Positions 36,385 to 44,417 of a stretch of 64,000 bases of DNA are shown here, piece after piece. The notes beneath the pieces were generated by a model, which saw nothing but the letters and a program-made list of their open reading frames with translations, did not search any database and was not told the origin of the DNA. How positions within the stretch are numbered: position 1 is the first letter of the stretch; each line of letters opens with the position of its first letter. The DNA comes from Rathayibacter sp. VKM Ac-2857 (GTDB lineage Bacteria; Actinomycetota; Actinomycetes; Actinomycetales; Microbacteriaceae), in NCBI RefSeq assembly GCF_013205025.1, contig NZ_JABMLE010000004.1:1-64000 (forward strand), in the 5' to 3' direction. A program made the position numbers and the translations under genes.

Positions 36385-37302
36385 TCAGATCTGCGGCGCC
36401 GAGTCGGTGAGATCGGCGGCGTACGCGGCGACGGATCGGCGATAGCGCGGCAACGTCGGGGCGAGCGCCTCGAGGGCGGTGCGCAGCGCCTCATCGGTGC
36501 GACCGGCGCTGTGCAGGGCGAGCGCGAGGAAGACCTCGCGCGCCGCTCCGATCGACGGATGCGGCTCGGTCGAGGCGAGGAGAGCGATCGCCTCGTCGGT
36601 CCGGCCGAGGTTCCGGAGCGTCGAGGCGTACTGGATGCTCAGCCGGGCGAGGCGCTCGCCGTCGAGGCCGGCGGCGACGGCGCGCTCGTACTCCTCGGCC
36701 GCCTCCGCCTCGTGCCCCGCGCTGTCGAGGGCTCCGCCGAGCTCGAAGTGCGCGACGCCGTCGGTGCCGGGGTAGCGCGCGGCGAGGACGCGCATCCGCT
36801 CGACGACCCCGTCCGGATCGTCGAGGCCGTCGAGCCGGTCGACGGCGCGCTGCCAGAGGACGAGGTCGTCGACCGTTTCGTCGTCGGGCGCGGATCCGAG
36901 CTCCTCGAACAGGGTGAGCTGGAGGCCGTCGGGCGAGCGCAGGCGGGAGTTGAGCGAGCGCCACGGCGTCTCGCGGGGGGAGGCGACGAGCTCGGCGCCC
37001 GCGGCGGCGAGGGCTGAGGTGACGGCGGAGGCGTCATCGACCTCGAAGGCGACGCGGAGGGGATCGCTCGGGTCGCCCTCCGCCTCGATGCCGTCGATCA
37101 TCCGGACCTGCGCAGCGTTCGCCAGCTCGAGCGTGGCGCCGCCCGCGTCGAGGATCGCGACGCGGGCGTCGCCCCCGCCCTCGAAGGCCGCGCGCTCGGA
37201 CAGCCCGAGGGTGTCTCGGTAGAAGCGGAGCGCCGCATCGATGTCGTCGACCTGGACGACGAGGCGGAGCTGACGGACGGTGGGAGGAGTGGCGGCGGTC
37301 AC
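36385..37302 (-). CDS. VOC domain fused to a TPR-type domain
   Basis: 305 residues. Residues 1-128 form a VOC/glyoxalase-type module (LRLVVQVDDIDAALRFYRDTLGLSERAAFEGGGDARVAILDAGGATLELAN). Residues about 145-300 are helical repeats with a TPR-like pattern (GVAHFELGGALDSAGHEAEAAEEYERAVAAGLDGERLARLSIQYASTLRNLGRTDEAIALL). The second half matches the short tetratricopeptide proteins that often stand alone in actinobacteria, so this looks like a gene fusion. GTG 37302 is the only convincing start. Function unknown; the fusion suggests a scaffolded small-molecule binding protein. Confidence 0.82.
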   Translation of the reverse strand: MTAATPPTVRQLRLVVQVDDIDAALRFYRDTLGLSERAAFEGGGDARVAILDAGGATLELANAAQVRMIDGIEAEGDPSDPLRVAFEVDDASAVTSALAAAGAELVASPRETPWRSLNSRLRSPDGLQLTLFEELGSAPDDETVDDLVLWQRAVDRLDGLDDPDGVVERMRVLAARYPGTDGVAHFELGGALDSAGHEAEAAEEYERAVAAGLDGERLARLSIQYASTLRNLGRTDEAIALLASTEPHPSIGAAREVFLALALHSAGRTDEALRTALEALAPTLPRYRRSVAAYAADLTDSAPQI

Positions 37303-37316
37303 GTGCCGACGCTACC

Positions 37317-37546
37317 GGGTCTCGATAGGCAGTCCCGCGGACGGCTGCTCGAGCAGCAGGGGGTCCCCGTCCGCTCCTTGCGGATCGGGTGCGGCTCCCC
37401 GCGGCACGTCGGCCCCCCACATGCTGGTCGAGTAGCCTCGCAGGGGCGTATCGAGACCCGGCTCCGCCAAAGGGCGGGTCTGCAGACCCTCCTTCGGACG
37501 ACGGCGGATCTCGTTACGCCCGCTTCGCGGTCTACTCGATCAGCAC
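37317..37546. repeat. Cluster C of palindromic intergenic repeats
   Basis: A strongly diverged direct copy (37317-37360), an inverted copy (37420-37459) and a direct copy with GTTACG for GATACG (37506-37546) fill the gap between the VOC-TPR gene and doxX. No gene is seen in this 285-base gap. Confidence 0.85.
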
Positions 37547-37586
37547 GGCTGCGCTCATGCGGAAGCGTCGATCAGCAGGGGTGCGC

Positions 37587-38138
37587 TCATGCGGTGGCGG
37601 TCTCGTCCGACGCGGCGGGGGTCTCGCTGCCGGTGTCCTCGACCTCGGTGGGTGCAGCGCGGCGTCCGGCCTCGATCACGGCGGTGGAGGCGGCGGCGCC
37701 GGCGACCAGGGCGAAGAGCGCCCAGCCGGCTCCCCACTTCCGCTTCCCGACGAGGCCGTCGAAGGAGAGAGCGCCCGGTCCGTCCGCGACGATCGCGGTC
37801 GCGGCGGCCGCGAGCAGCCCGTTGTACTCCCAGCCGCCGCCGCTGTTCCAGAGCCCGTTCGACCAGTGCACCTTGCGCACGGCGGTCACCATGGTCGCGA
37901 TGAGCCCGGCCGCCGCGATCGGCGTGGCGAGGCCCAGGGCGAGCGCGGCGCCGCCGGCGGTCTCGGTGACCGCGGCCGCGACCGCGTTGCGGCGCGCGGG
38001 GTGCAGCTCGAGGCTCGTCATCATCTGCTCGGTGCCGTCGAGACCCGGCCCGTCGAACGAGCCGCGGAGCTTCTGCAGTCCGTGTCCGACGAACAGACCG
38101 CCGACGGCGAGACGGAGAATGAGCGAGCCGACCTTCAT
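37587..38138 (-). CDS. DoxX-family membrane protein
   Basis: 183 residues with four hydrophobic segments and the DoxX signature LILRLAVGGLFVGHGLQKLRGSFDGPGLDGTEQMM near the start, followed by HPARRNAVAAAVTETAGGAALALGLATPIAAAGLIATMVTAV. DoxX proteins are small four-helix membrane proteins linked to redox and oxidative-stress functions. ATG 38138 follows GGAGG. The C-terminal 30 residues are a charged, disordered tail. The 171 bases upstream are non-coding and contain the divergent SDR promoter. Confidence 0.88.
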   Translation of the reverse strand: MKVGSLILRLAVGGLFVGHGLQKLRGSFDGPGLDGTEQMMTSLELHPARRNAVAAAVTETAGGAALALGLATPIAAAGLIATMVTAVRKVHWSNGLWNSGGGWEYNGLLAAAATAIVADGPGALSFDGLVGKRKWGAGWALFALVAGAAASTAVIEAGRRAAPTEVEDTGSETPAASDETATA

Positions 38139-38254
38139 GGGGACCTCCGGGAGGGATGGGGTGGTGCGGGACGTGTAGAGCGAGCGTCGCGGCTCGACCG
38201 GGCCGGGTCAAGGGGTCGCGCGAGTGTCGAGGATCGAGCAGGAGTGACCTAGGC

Positions 38255-38279
38255 GGTCAACCGGTTCGCCTCATATGAT
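38255..38279 (+). promoter_or_regulatory. GntR-type operator and -10 of the SDR-apnL operon
   Basis: GGTCAACCGGTT (38255-38266) contains the same 11-mer GTCAACCGGTT found, inverted, at 47377-47387 and, with one change, at 47420-47430 beside the GntR gene. TATGAT at 38274-38279 is a good -10. The site overlaps the -35 region, so a repressor bound here would block transcription. AAGGAG precedes the ATG at 38310. Confidence 0.65.
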
Positions 38280-38309
38280 CGGAGCAGATCGACTCGAAGG
38301 AGAGCACGC

Positions 38310-39062
38310 ATGACCGGACGCCTCACTGGCAAGACCGCCCTCGTCACCGGAGCCGGCTCCGGCATCGGCCGAGCCGTGGCCGAGCGCTTCGCGCGGGAGG
38401 GCGCCCGGGTCGCCTTCACCGACCGCGACCTCGCCGCCGCGGAGGACGCAGCGGCCGCCTTCCCGGACGCCGTGGCCGTGCAGCTCGACATCTCGGACGA
38501 GAGCAGCGTGGAGCAGGCCTTCGCCCGTCTGGCCGCCGACGGCTTCGCGGTCGACGTGGTCGTCGCGAACGCGGGGGTGCAGCTGTTCGGGCAGGACGCC
38601 AAGATCGCCGACCTCGACCTCGACGTCTGGCGCCGCACGATCGACATCAACCTCACCGGCACGTTCCTCACCGTCAAGCACGCGGTGCGGGCGCTTCTCG
38701 GCCGCGGCGGCTCGATCGTCCTCACCGGTAGCCCGACCGGGCTGAACGGCGAGGGCCAGGACTTCACCGCCTACAGCAGCTCGAAGGCCGGCATGCACGG
38801 CCTCGCCCGGACCGTCGCCGCCGCGTACGCGGGGGAGGGGATCCGCGTCAACACGGTCGTCCCCGGCTACACCGAGACTCCGCTCGTCACCGCGATCTCC
38901 GGCGACGCCGAGGCCCGTGCGGCGATCACCTCGCGCATCCCGCTCGGCCGGCCTGGCTCCGCCGCGGACGTCGAGGGCATCATGGTCTACCTCGCCAGCG
39001 ACGAGTCGAGCTACGCCACCGGCGCGCTCTTCCGCGTCGACGGCGGCATGACCACCCTCTGA
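38310..39062 (+). CDS. SDR-family dehydrogenase, candidate D-apiose dehydrogenase
   Basis: 250 residues. Classical SDR motifs: TGAGSGIG at 13-20, NAG at 87-89, catalytic Ser141, Tyr155 and Lys159 (YSSSK), and a C-terminal DGGM. The Asp at the end of the second beta strand (FTDRD) suggests NAD rather than NADP. It is the first gene of a two-gene operon with the apionate lactonase, two bases apart, and shares an operator with the apionate operon at 47.5 kb. The logical role is oxidation of D-apiose to D-apionolactone. Known D-apiose dehydrogenases are of the Gfo/Idh/MocA family, so this would be a different enzyme family doing the same step. That role is inference. Confidence 0.88.
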   Translation: MTGRLTGKTALVTGAGSGIGRAVAERFAREGARVAFTDRDLAAAEDAAAAFPDAVAVQLDISDESSVEQAFARLAADGFAVDVVVANAGVQLFGQDAKIADLDLDVWRRTIDINLTGTFLTVKHAVRALLGRGGSIVLTGSPTGLNGEGQDFTAYSSSKAGMHGLARTVAAAYAGEGIRVNTVVPGYTETPLVTAISGDAEARAAITSRIPLGRPGSAADVEGIMVYLASDESSYATGALFRVDGGMTTL

Positions 39063-39064
39063 TC

Positions 39065-40858
39065 GTGCCCGCGATCGAGATCCGGCCGGCCGCGCCGACG
39101 GTCCCGCTCGGGCTCCTCCAGGCGGCGGAGCGCGACGAGCGGACGGTGCGCTGCGGCCCGTGGTCGCTGCGGTACTCCGACGGGCGGCTGGACGACGTCC
39201 GCTTCGGCGCGGCGCGGATCCTCCGCGGGGTCCGCGTCGTCGTCCGGGACGAGGACTGGGGCACCTTCGCGACCGTCCGCGCGGCACTGGAGGTCGAGGA
39301 CGACGTCCTGGTCGTCGAGGGCGAGAGTGCCCAGGGCGAGGCGCGCGTCGGATGGACCCTGAGGGTCGTCTTCTCCGACGACTCGCTCTCGGTCGCGCTC
39401 GAGGCGCGTGCGAGCACGGCGTTCCTCCGCAACCGCCTGGGGCTGATCGTGCTGCACGGCATGGAGAGCGCCGGAGCGGCCCTCGAGGTGCGCCACCCGG
39501 ACGGCGGCTCCGAGCGCACCGCCTTCCCCGGCCGGATCGCGCCGCACCAGCCCGCGCAGGACCTCGCCGGACTCGCCTGGACCGCCGATGGCGTCCCGGT
39601 CGAGCTGACCCTGGCGGGCGACGTGTTCGAGACGGAGGACCAGCGCAACTGGACCGACGCATCGTTCAAGACCTATTCGACGCCGCTGAGCCTGCCGTTC
39701 CCGGTCGCGGTCGCCGCGGGCGAGGTCGTCCGGCAGAGCCTGCGGATCGACTGCGCCGGCGCGCCGCCGACGAATGACGACGCGGCGACCGCGTCCGTCT
39801 GCATCCTCCGCACGGGGAGTATCGGGCACCCGCTGCCCGAGATCCGCACCTCCGCCGCGAGCGCGCCGACGGACCTCCGGCCCGGCGTCCGGCCGACGAT
39901 CGATCTGCTGGTCGAGTGCGACGTGCGCTGGACCGGCTGGCGCCGAGCCCTCCGCCGCGCGATCGAGGACGCGGGCGAGCGGCCCGTCGACCTGCGGATC
40001 GTCGCGTCCACTCCCGACGACGTCCGCGCGGTCCTCGACGAGCTGGGCGACGCGCGGCTCTCCCGCCTCGGCGTCTTCGCCGCCAAGGGGCACCGCAGCA
40101 CACCCGAGCTGTTCGAGGAGGCGCGATGCGTCGCGGCCGAACGCGGCATCGAGGTGATCGGCGGCGTCCGCTCGCACTTCACCGAGCTCAACCGCGGTGC
40201 CGACGCGCTCGCGCACGTCGACGGGCCACTCGCCTTCAGCATCACTCCCTTCATGCACGACCGGTCGGGGCACCAGCTCGTCGAGTCCCTCGCCGTGCAG
40301 CGCACGGTGGTCCGGGACGCAGCGGCGATCGCGGACGGCCGACCGCTGCACATCGGGCCGATCACCCTCGGGGCGCGGATGAACGCGGTGTCGACGTCGC
40401 CGTTCGACCCCGGCGCCGCCGACATCGACCGGTCCGGCTACGGCCCGGAGGCCGTGCCGGGCGCGACCGACGAGCGCCAGCAGGCGCCCGAGCTGGCGGC
40501 CTGGGTCGTCGGCAGTCTCGCCGCCCTCGCGGTCCCGGCCGTCGCCTCGCTCGCCTACTTCGAGCAGTGGGGCCCGCGCGGGATCGCCGCGGCGACGGGC
40601 GTCTCTCCCGCGGGCGTCGTGCTCCAGTGGGCGGCGGACCTCGTCGGCTCGCCGCGACTCGAGGTGGACGCGCCGGGGCTGGTCGTGCTCGGAGCGGCCG
40701 CACCGGGCGGCCGCGTGCTGCTGCTCGGCAATCCGGGCGGCACCGCGGTGACGGTCGATCCGGCCGGGATCGAGCGCTGGGAGGCGCACGGGGGAGCCGA
40801 GAGCGAGTTGTTCGTGCTCGAGCCCGGTGCAGCTGCGCGGGTGCTGCTGACGGCGTAG
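39065..40858 (+). CDS. apnL: D-apionate lactonase (ApnL-like)
   Basis: 597 residues. The N-terminal beta domain carries the family landmarks FLRNRLGLIVLHG, FPGRIAPHQP and EDQRNWTDASFKTYSTPL; a central TIM-barrel-like domain and a small C-terminal beta domain (VTVDPAGIERWEAHGG) follow. These motifs are those I recall for ApnL, the lactonase that opens D-apionolactone to D-apionate, a family formerly listed as hypothetical. No signal peptide, so the enzyme is cytoplasmic. Start GTG 39065 follows the SDR stop by two bases. The genes for the next steps (apnO, oiaC) are 12 kb away under the same putative regulator. Confidence 0.82.
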   Translation: MPAIEIRPAAPTVPLGLLQAAERDERTVRCGPWSLRYSDGRLDDVRFGAARILRGVRVVVRDEDWGTFATVRAALEVEDDVLVVEGESAQGEARVGWTLRVVFSDDSLSVALEARASTAFLRNRLGLIVLHGMESAGAALEVRHPDGGSERTAFPGRIAPHQPAQDLAGLAWTADGVPVELTLAGDVFETEDQRNWTDASFKTYSTPLSLPFPVAVAAGEVVRQSLRIDCAGAPPTNDDAATASVCILRTGSIGHPLPEIRTSAASAPTDLRPGVRPTIDLLVECDVRWTGWRRALRRAIEDAGERPVDLRIVASTPDDVRAVLDELGDARLSRLGVFAAKGHRSTPELFEEARCVAAERGIEVIGGVRSHFTELNRGADALAHVDGPLAFSITPFMHDRSGHQLVESLAVQRTVVRDAAAIADGRPLHIGPITLGARMNAVSTSPFDPGAADIDRSGYGPEAVPGATDERQQAPELAAWVVGSLAALAVPAVASLAYFEQWGPRGIAAATGVSPAGVVLQWAADLVGSPRLEVDAPGLVVLGAAAPGGRVLLLGNPGGTAVTVDPAGIERWEAHGGAESELFVLEPGAAARVLLTA

Positions 40859-41049
40859 CGGCACCGCGAGACCGAGGTTCCGTGCCGGTGGCGGCGCCCG
40901 GCGCGACGTCTTGCAGCCCTCGACCGACGTGCGACGACAGAGGACCGTGCCGCCCACACGGTGGTGAGGATCCGTCGGTAGCGTCGTCGGCGGCGCGCGA
41001 GCGCGGGACCCCCGCCCGCGCCGCGCGCCCCTGATCGAGAGGGTCCTCC
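40859..41049 (+). promoter_or_regulatory. Non-coding gap with promoter of the efflux operon
   Basis: This 191-base gap has no gene. TAGCGT at 40979-40984 is a likely -10, which gives a 5' UTR of about 60 bases. A GC-rich imperfect inverted repeat (GCGCGCGAGCGCGGG / CCCGCCCGCGCCGCGCGC) lies at about 40994-41029 in that UTR. Confidence 0.4.
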
Positions 41050-42072
41050 GTGAAGCAACGACGCGTGAAGCAGCGCCGCCCGAAGCAACGACGCCGCGCC
41101 CATCTGAGCGCAGCACTGTCTGCTCTGGCACTGTCCGGACTGCTGGCGCTCTCCGGCTGCTCCGCCCCGGCGGACGAGACGAAGACCGACGAGACGACCT
41201 CGCCGCTGACGGAGTACCTCGGCTCGCTCTACGGCGGCGACCTCTCGCCGGAGGAGCAGGAGGAGAAGTACAAGGAGCAGGACCGAGCGCGCGAGGAGCT
41301 CGTCGCGAAGTGCATGCAGGAGGCGGGCTTCGAGTACACCCCGAGCGTGCAGTCGGCGTCGTTCTCCTCCGACGACGACGCCTACAAGCCGGACGACCGC
41401 GGGTGGGTCGCGCAGTACGGCTACGGTGTCGTCGATTCGCCCGGACGCTACGACTCGGCCGACGCGGAGGACGAGTACGTCGACGCCAACGCCGACTACT
41501 ACGACAGCCTCTCGGAGTCCGAGCAGGCGGCCTGGTCCGAGGCGCTGCACGGCCCGCCGGAGCCGGAGGACGTCGCCGCCTCGGACGACGGGTCCTACGA
41601 GTTCGACTGGACGACGGCGGGCTGCTACGGCGCCGCCTCGCACGAGCTGGAGGAGGACGACCCGACCTCCGGGAAGGAGCACGAGCCGGTGCTCGACGCG
41701 CTGACCGACTTCTACACGGAGCTGCCGTCGGTCCCCGAGCTGGCGGATCTCGATGCGGCCTGGTCCTCCTGCCTGAGCGACGCGGGCTATCCGGGCTTCG
41801 CGACCCAGTTCGACGCCGTGCACTCGATCGACGACAAGATGTCGGCGGTCTACGCGGCGGCCGGCGACCAGCCCGTCGACCCGACGGACCCGAAGCTCGT
41901 CGCCGTGAAGGACGAGGAGATCGAGCTCGCGCTCGCCGACCTCGACTGCCGGGAGAAGACCGACTACGCGGCGGTGCACAAGAAGGTCCAGGACGCGCTG
42001 GAGCAGCAGTTCATCGACGACCACCGGGCCGAGCTGGACGCGCTGAAGGCCGCGGCCGAGCAGGGCGAGTAG
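41050..42072 (+). CDS. Acidic lipoprotein heading a MacAB-like efflux operon
   Basis: 340 residues. A very basic N-terminus (KQRR repeated three times), hydrophobic segment and lipobox LSGC (Cys37) mark a lipoprotein. The mature part is unusually acidic, rich in Tyr, Asp and Glu, with four further Cys that could form disulfides (KCMQEAG, AGCYGA, SSCLSDAGY, LDCREK). No known domain was recognised. The next gene starts directly after its stop, followed by an adaptor, ATPase and permease, so it is likely an extracytoplasmic component of that transporter. The alternative GTG 41065 would remove five residues. Confidence 0.82.
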   Translation: MKQRRVKQRRPKQRRRAHLSAALSALALSGLLALSGCSAPADETKTDETTSPLTEYLGSLYGGDLSPEEQEEKYKEQDRAREELVAKCMQEAGFEYTPSVQSASFSSDDDAYKPDDRGWVAQYGYGVVDSPGRYDSADAEDEYVDANADYYDSLSESEQAAWSEALHGPPEPEDVAASDDGSYEFDWTTAGCYGAASHELEEDDPTSGKEHEPVLDALTDFYTELPSVPELADLDAAWSSCLSDAGYPGFATQFDAVHSIDDKMSAVYAAAGDQPVDPTDPKLVAVKDEEIELALADLDCREKTDYAAVHKKVQDALEQQFIDDHRAELDALKAAAEQGE

Positions 42073-43740
42073 ATGCGCGTCCCCCGTCGCCCGGGCTCGG
42101 GCGATCCGTCCGATCCGTCGTCGATCGATCCGTCGTCGACCGCTCCGACGCCGACCGATCCGCTCGACCTCCTCGCGGTCGCCGAGCCCACGGACGGTGA
42201 CGACAACGACGGCACCGACAGCGGCGACACCGATACGCACCCTCGCCGGGGCCGCTTCGCCGCCCTGGCCGCGGTCGTCTCGCGCAACCGCGTCCTCTGG
42301 ATCGTGGCCGCCGCCGCGCTGCTGAGCCTCGTCGCGGGCCTGCTCGTCGGAAGATTCGTGGTGTCGCCCGCGGAGGCCGCCGCGAATGCGGAACCCTCCG
42401 CCCCCGGCCTGATCACCGCGCCCGTCGAGTTCGGCGCGCTGAGCAACGACGTCACCCTCCGCGGCGAGGTGCGCTACGCGGACGCGGTCGAGGTGACCGT
42501 CGACACGACGTCGATCCAGGGCGCGGCGGTCGTGACCGGTCAGGTCCCCGCGGCCGGCGCAGAGCTCTCGCCGCTGTCGATCGCCCTGGAGATCGCGGGC
42601 CGCCCCGTCATCGTCCTCCCCGGCGAGCTCCCGGCCTACCGGACCCTGCGCTTCGGGGTGTCCGGGCCGGACGTCGTTCAGTTCAAGACCGCGCTGCGCG
42701 GCCTCGGGATCGACGCCGGCGACCCCGCCGACGACGTCTTCGACGAGACGGCCGCGAACGCGGTCACCGAGCTCTACGCCCAGGCCGGCTACGCGCCGCC
42801 CGCGACGCAGGAGGACGGCGAGGACGTCGTCCGTGCCGCCCAGGAGGCGCTGCGGTCGGCCGAGCAGGGATTCGTCGCCGCGCAGAAGGACCTCGACGAC
42901 GCCCTGGCGGGCTCCTCGCCGGTCGAGGTCCGCGAGGCCGACATCGCGGTCGCCGGCGCACGCCGCGAGCTGGAGGCCGCCCGCTCGGCCGAGCCGCCGG
43001 ACGGACTCCGCATCGCGGACCTCGACGACGCGCTCGGCCTGGCCGAGCTCAAGCGGTCCCAGCTGGGCGCGAGCACCGACACCGGTGCGCAGCGCGGCGC
43101 CGTCGAGTCCGCGCAGTCCCAGGTGGCGCAGGCGCAGGAGGACCTCACCCGGGCTCGTCAGTCGGTCCTGCCGGCCCTCCCCGCCGGCGAGGTCCTCTTC
43201 CTGACCTCGCTCCCGCGGCGGGTCGACGCGGTCACCGCCAAGCGCGGTAGCGTCCTGTCCGGCGCGGCGATGACCGTCTCGGGCGCACAGCTCGAGCTCT
43301 CCGGGTCCGCCGCCGAGGCCGATGCGCGCCTGCTCTCGGTCGGTCAGAAGGCGACGTTCGAGCTGCCGGATCGCGCCTCGCACGGCGCCGTCGTCTCGGG
43401 AGTGGACCCCGCGAAGGACGGCAAGGGCCGCTGGACGGTGACGCTGACCCCCGACCCGCTCTCGCCGGAGCAGATCGAGCAGTTGCGCGACACCAACGTC
43501 AAGGTCTCGGTCGCCGTCGGAGCGACGGAGGGCGCCGTGCTCTCGGTCCCGGTCGCCGCGCTGTCCGCGGGCTCCGGCGGCGAGAGCCGGGTCGAGGTCG
43601 TCGAGGGTGACCCGCGCGATCCCGGCGCCGCCAGCCGACTCGTCGTCGTCAGCACCGGTCTCGCCGCGAAGGGGGCGGTCGAGGTCACGGCCGTGGACGG
43701 GGCGCTCGACGAGGGCGACCTGGTCGTGGTCGGCCGGTGA
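42073..43740 (+). CDS. Efflux adaptor with peptidoglycan-binding domain
   Basis: 555 residues. A cytoplasmic Pro/Ser/Asp-rich N-terminus (1-70) precedes one membrane helix (LWIVAAAALLSLVAGLLVGRFVV). The outside part contains a PG_binding_1-like domain (about 195-240, FGVSGPDVVQFKTALRGLGIDAG), a long coiled-coil hairpin (about 255-370) and barrel-sandwich and beta-barrel regions typical of HlyD/MacA adaptors. In a monoderm it would link the MacB permease to the cell wall instead of an outer membrane. ATG 42073 directly follows the lipoprotein stop, and the TGA overlaps the ATPase GTG. Confidence 0.85.
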   Translation: MRVPRRPGSGDPSDPSSIDPSSTAPTPTDPLDLLAVAEPTDGDDNDGTDSGDTDTHPRRGRFAALAAVVSRNRVLWIVAAAALLSLVAGLLVGRFVVSPAEAAANAEPSAPGLITAPVEFGALSNDVTLRGEVRYADAVEVTVDTTSIQGAAVVTGQVPAAGAELSPLSIALEIAGRPVIVLPGELPAYRTLRFGVSGPDVVQFKTALRGLGIDAGDPADDVFDETAANAVTELYAQAGYAPPATQEDGEDVVRAAQEALRSAEQGFVAAQKDLDDALAGSSPVEVREADIAVAGARRELEAARSAEPPDGLRIADLDDALGLAELKRSQLGASTDTGAQRGAVESAQSQVAQAQEDLTRARQSVLPALPAGEVLFLTSLPRRVDAVTAKRGSVLSGAAMTVSGAQLELSGSAAEADARLLSVGQKATFELPDRASHGAVVSGVDPAKDGKGRWTVTLTPDPLSPEQIEQLRDTNVKVSVAVGATEGAVLSVPVAALSAGSGGESRVEVVEGDPRDPGAASRLVVVSTGLAAKGAVEVTAVDGALDEGDLVVVGR

Positions 43741-44417
43741 CCGCTCCGCTGGTCGAGCTGCGGGACGTCACGCGCTCCTTCCCCGGTCCGCCCGAGGTAC
43801 AGGCGCTGAAGGGCGTGAGCCTCCGCATCGAGGAGGGCGACTACGTCTCGATCGTCGGCCCCAGCGGCTCCGGCAAGTCGACGATGCTGAACATCCTCGG
43901 CCTGCTCGACCGGCCGAGCGTCGGCGAGTACCGCCTCGACGGCGCCCTCACCGGAGCGCTCGACGAGGACACCCGGGCGGCCGTCCGCGCGCAGCGCATC
44001 GGCTTCGTCTTCCAGTCCTTCCACCTGCTGCCGCGGCGCACCGTGCTCGAGAACGTGATGCTGCCGATGCTCTACAGCGGGACCCCGCGGGCCGCCCGCG
44101 AGGCGCGCGCCCGCGACGCCCTGCTCCGGGTCGGACTCGGGCACCGGCTCGGCTTCCTGCCGACGACGCTCTCCGGCGGCGAGCGTCAGCGGGTCGCCGT
44201 GGCGCGGGCGGTCGTCGCGCGTCCGAGTCTCCTCCTGGCCGACGAGCCCACCGGGAACCTGGACGGCTCGACCACCGAGGACGTCATGCGGCTCTTCGAG
44301 GACCTCACGGACACCGGGCTCACCCTCGTCGTGATCACGCACGATCTCGCCGTCGCGCGGCGGGCGCGCCGCTGCCTCCGCATCGCCGACGGACGGATGC
44401 AGGAGGTGACGGCGTGA
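43737..44417 (+). CDS. ABC transporter ATP-binding protein, MacB/LolD type
   Basis: 226 residues with Walker A GPSGSGKST, the LolD-family Q-loop FVFQSFHLLPRRTVLENV, signature LSGGERQRVAVARA, Walker B LLLADEPTGNLD and H-loop THD. It energises the separate MacB-type permease that follows. GTG 43737 overlaps the adaptor stop (GTGA), and its own stop overlaps the permease GTG. Confidence 0.92.
   Translation: MTAPLVELRDVTRSFPGPPEVQALKGVSLRIEEGDYVSIVGPSGSGKSTMLNILGLLDRPSVGEYRLDGALTGALDEDTRAAVRAQRIGFVFQSFHLLPRRTVLENVMLPMLYSGTPRAAREARARDALLRVGLGHRLGFLPTTLSGGERQRVAVARAVVARPSLLLADEPTGNLDGSTTEDVMRLFEDLTDTGLTLVVITHDLAVARRARRCLRIADGRMQEVTA

Noticed and set aside
40555-43383. 942-codon minus-strand open frame opposite apnL, lipoprotein and adaptor genes
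   Set aside because: It has no domain or start signal and mirrors the third-position GC bias of the plus-strand genes.
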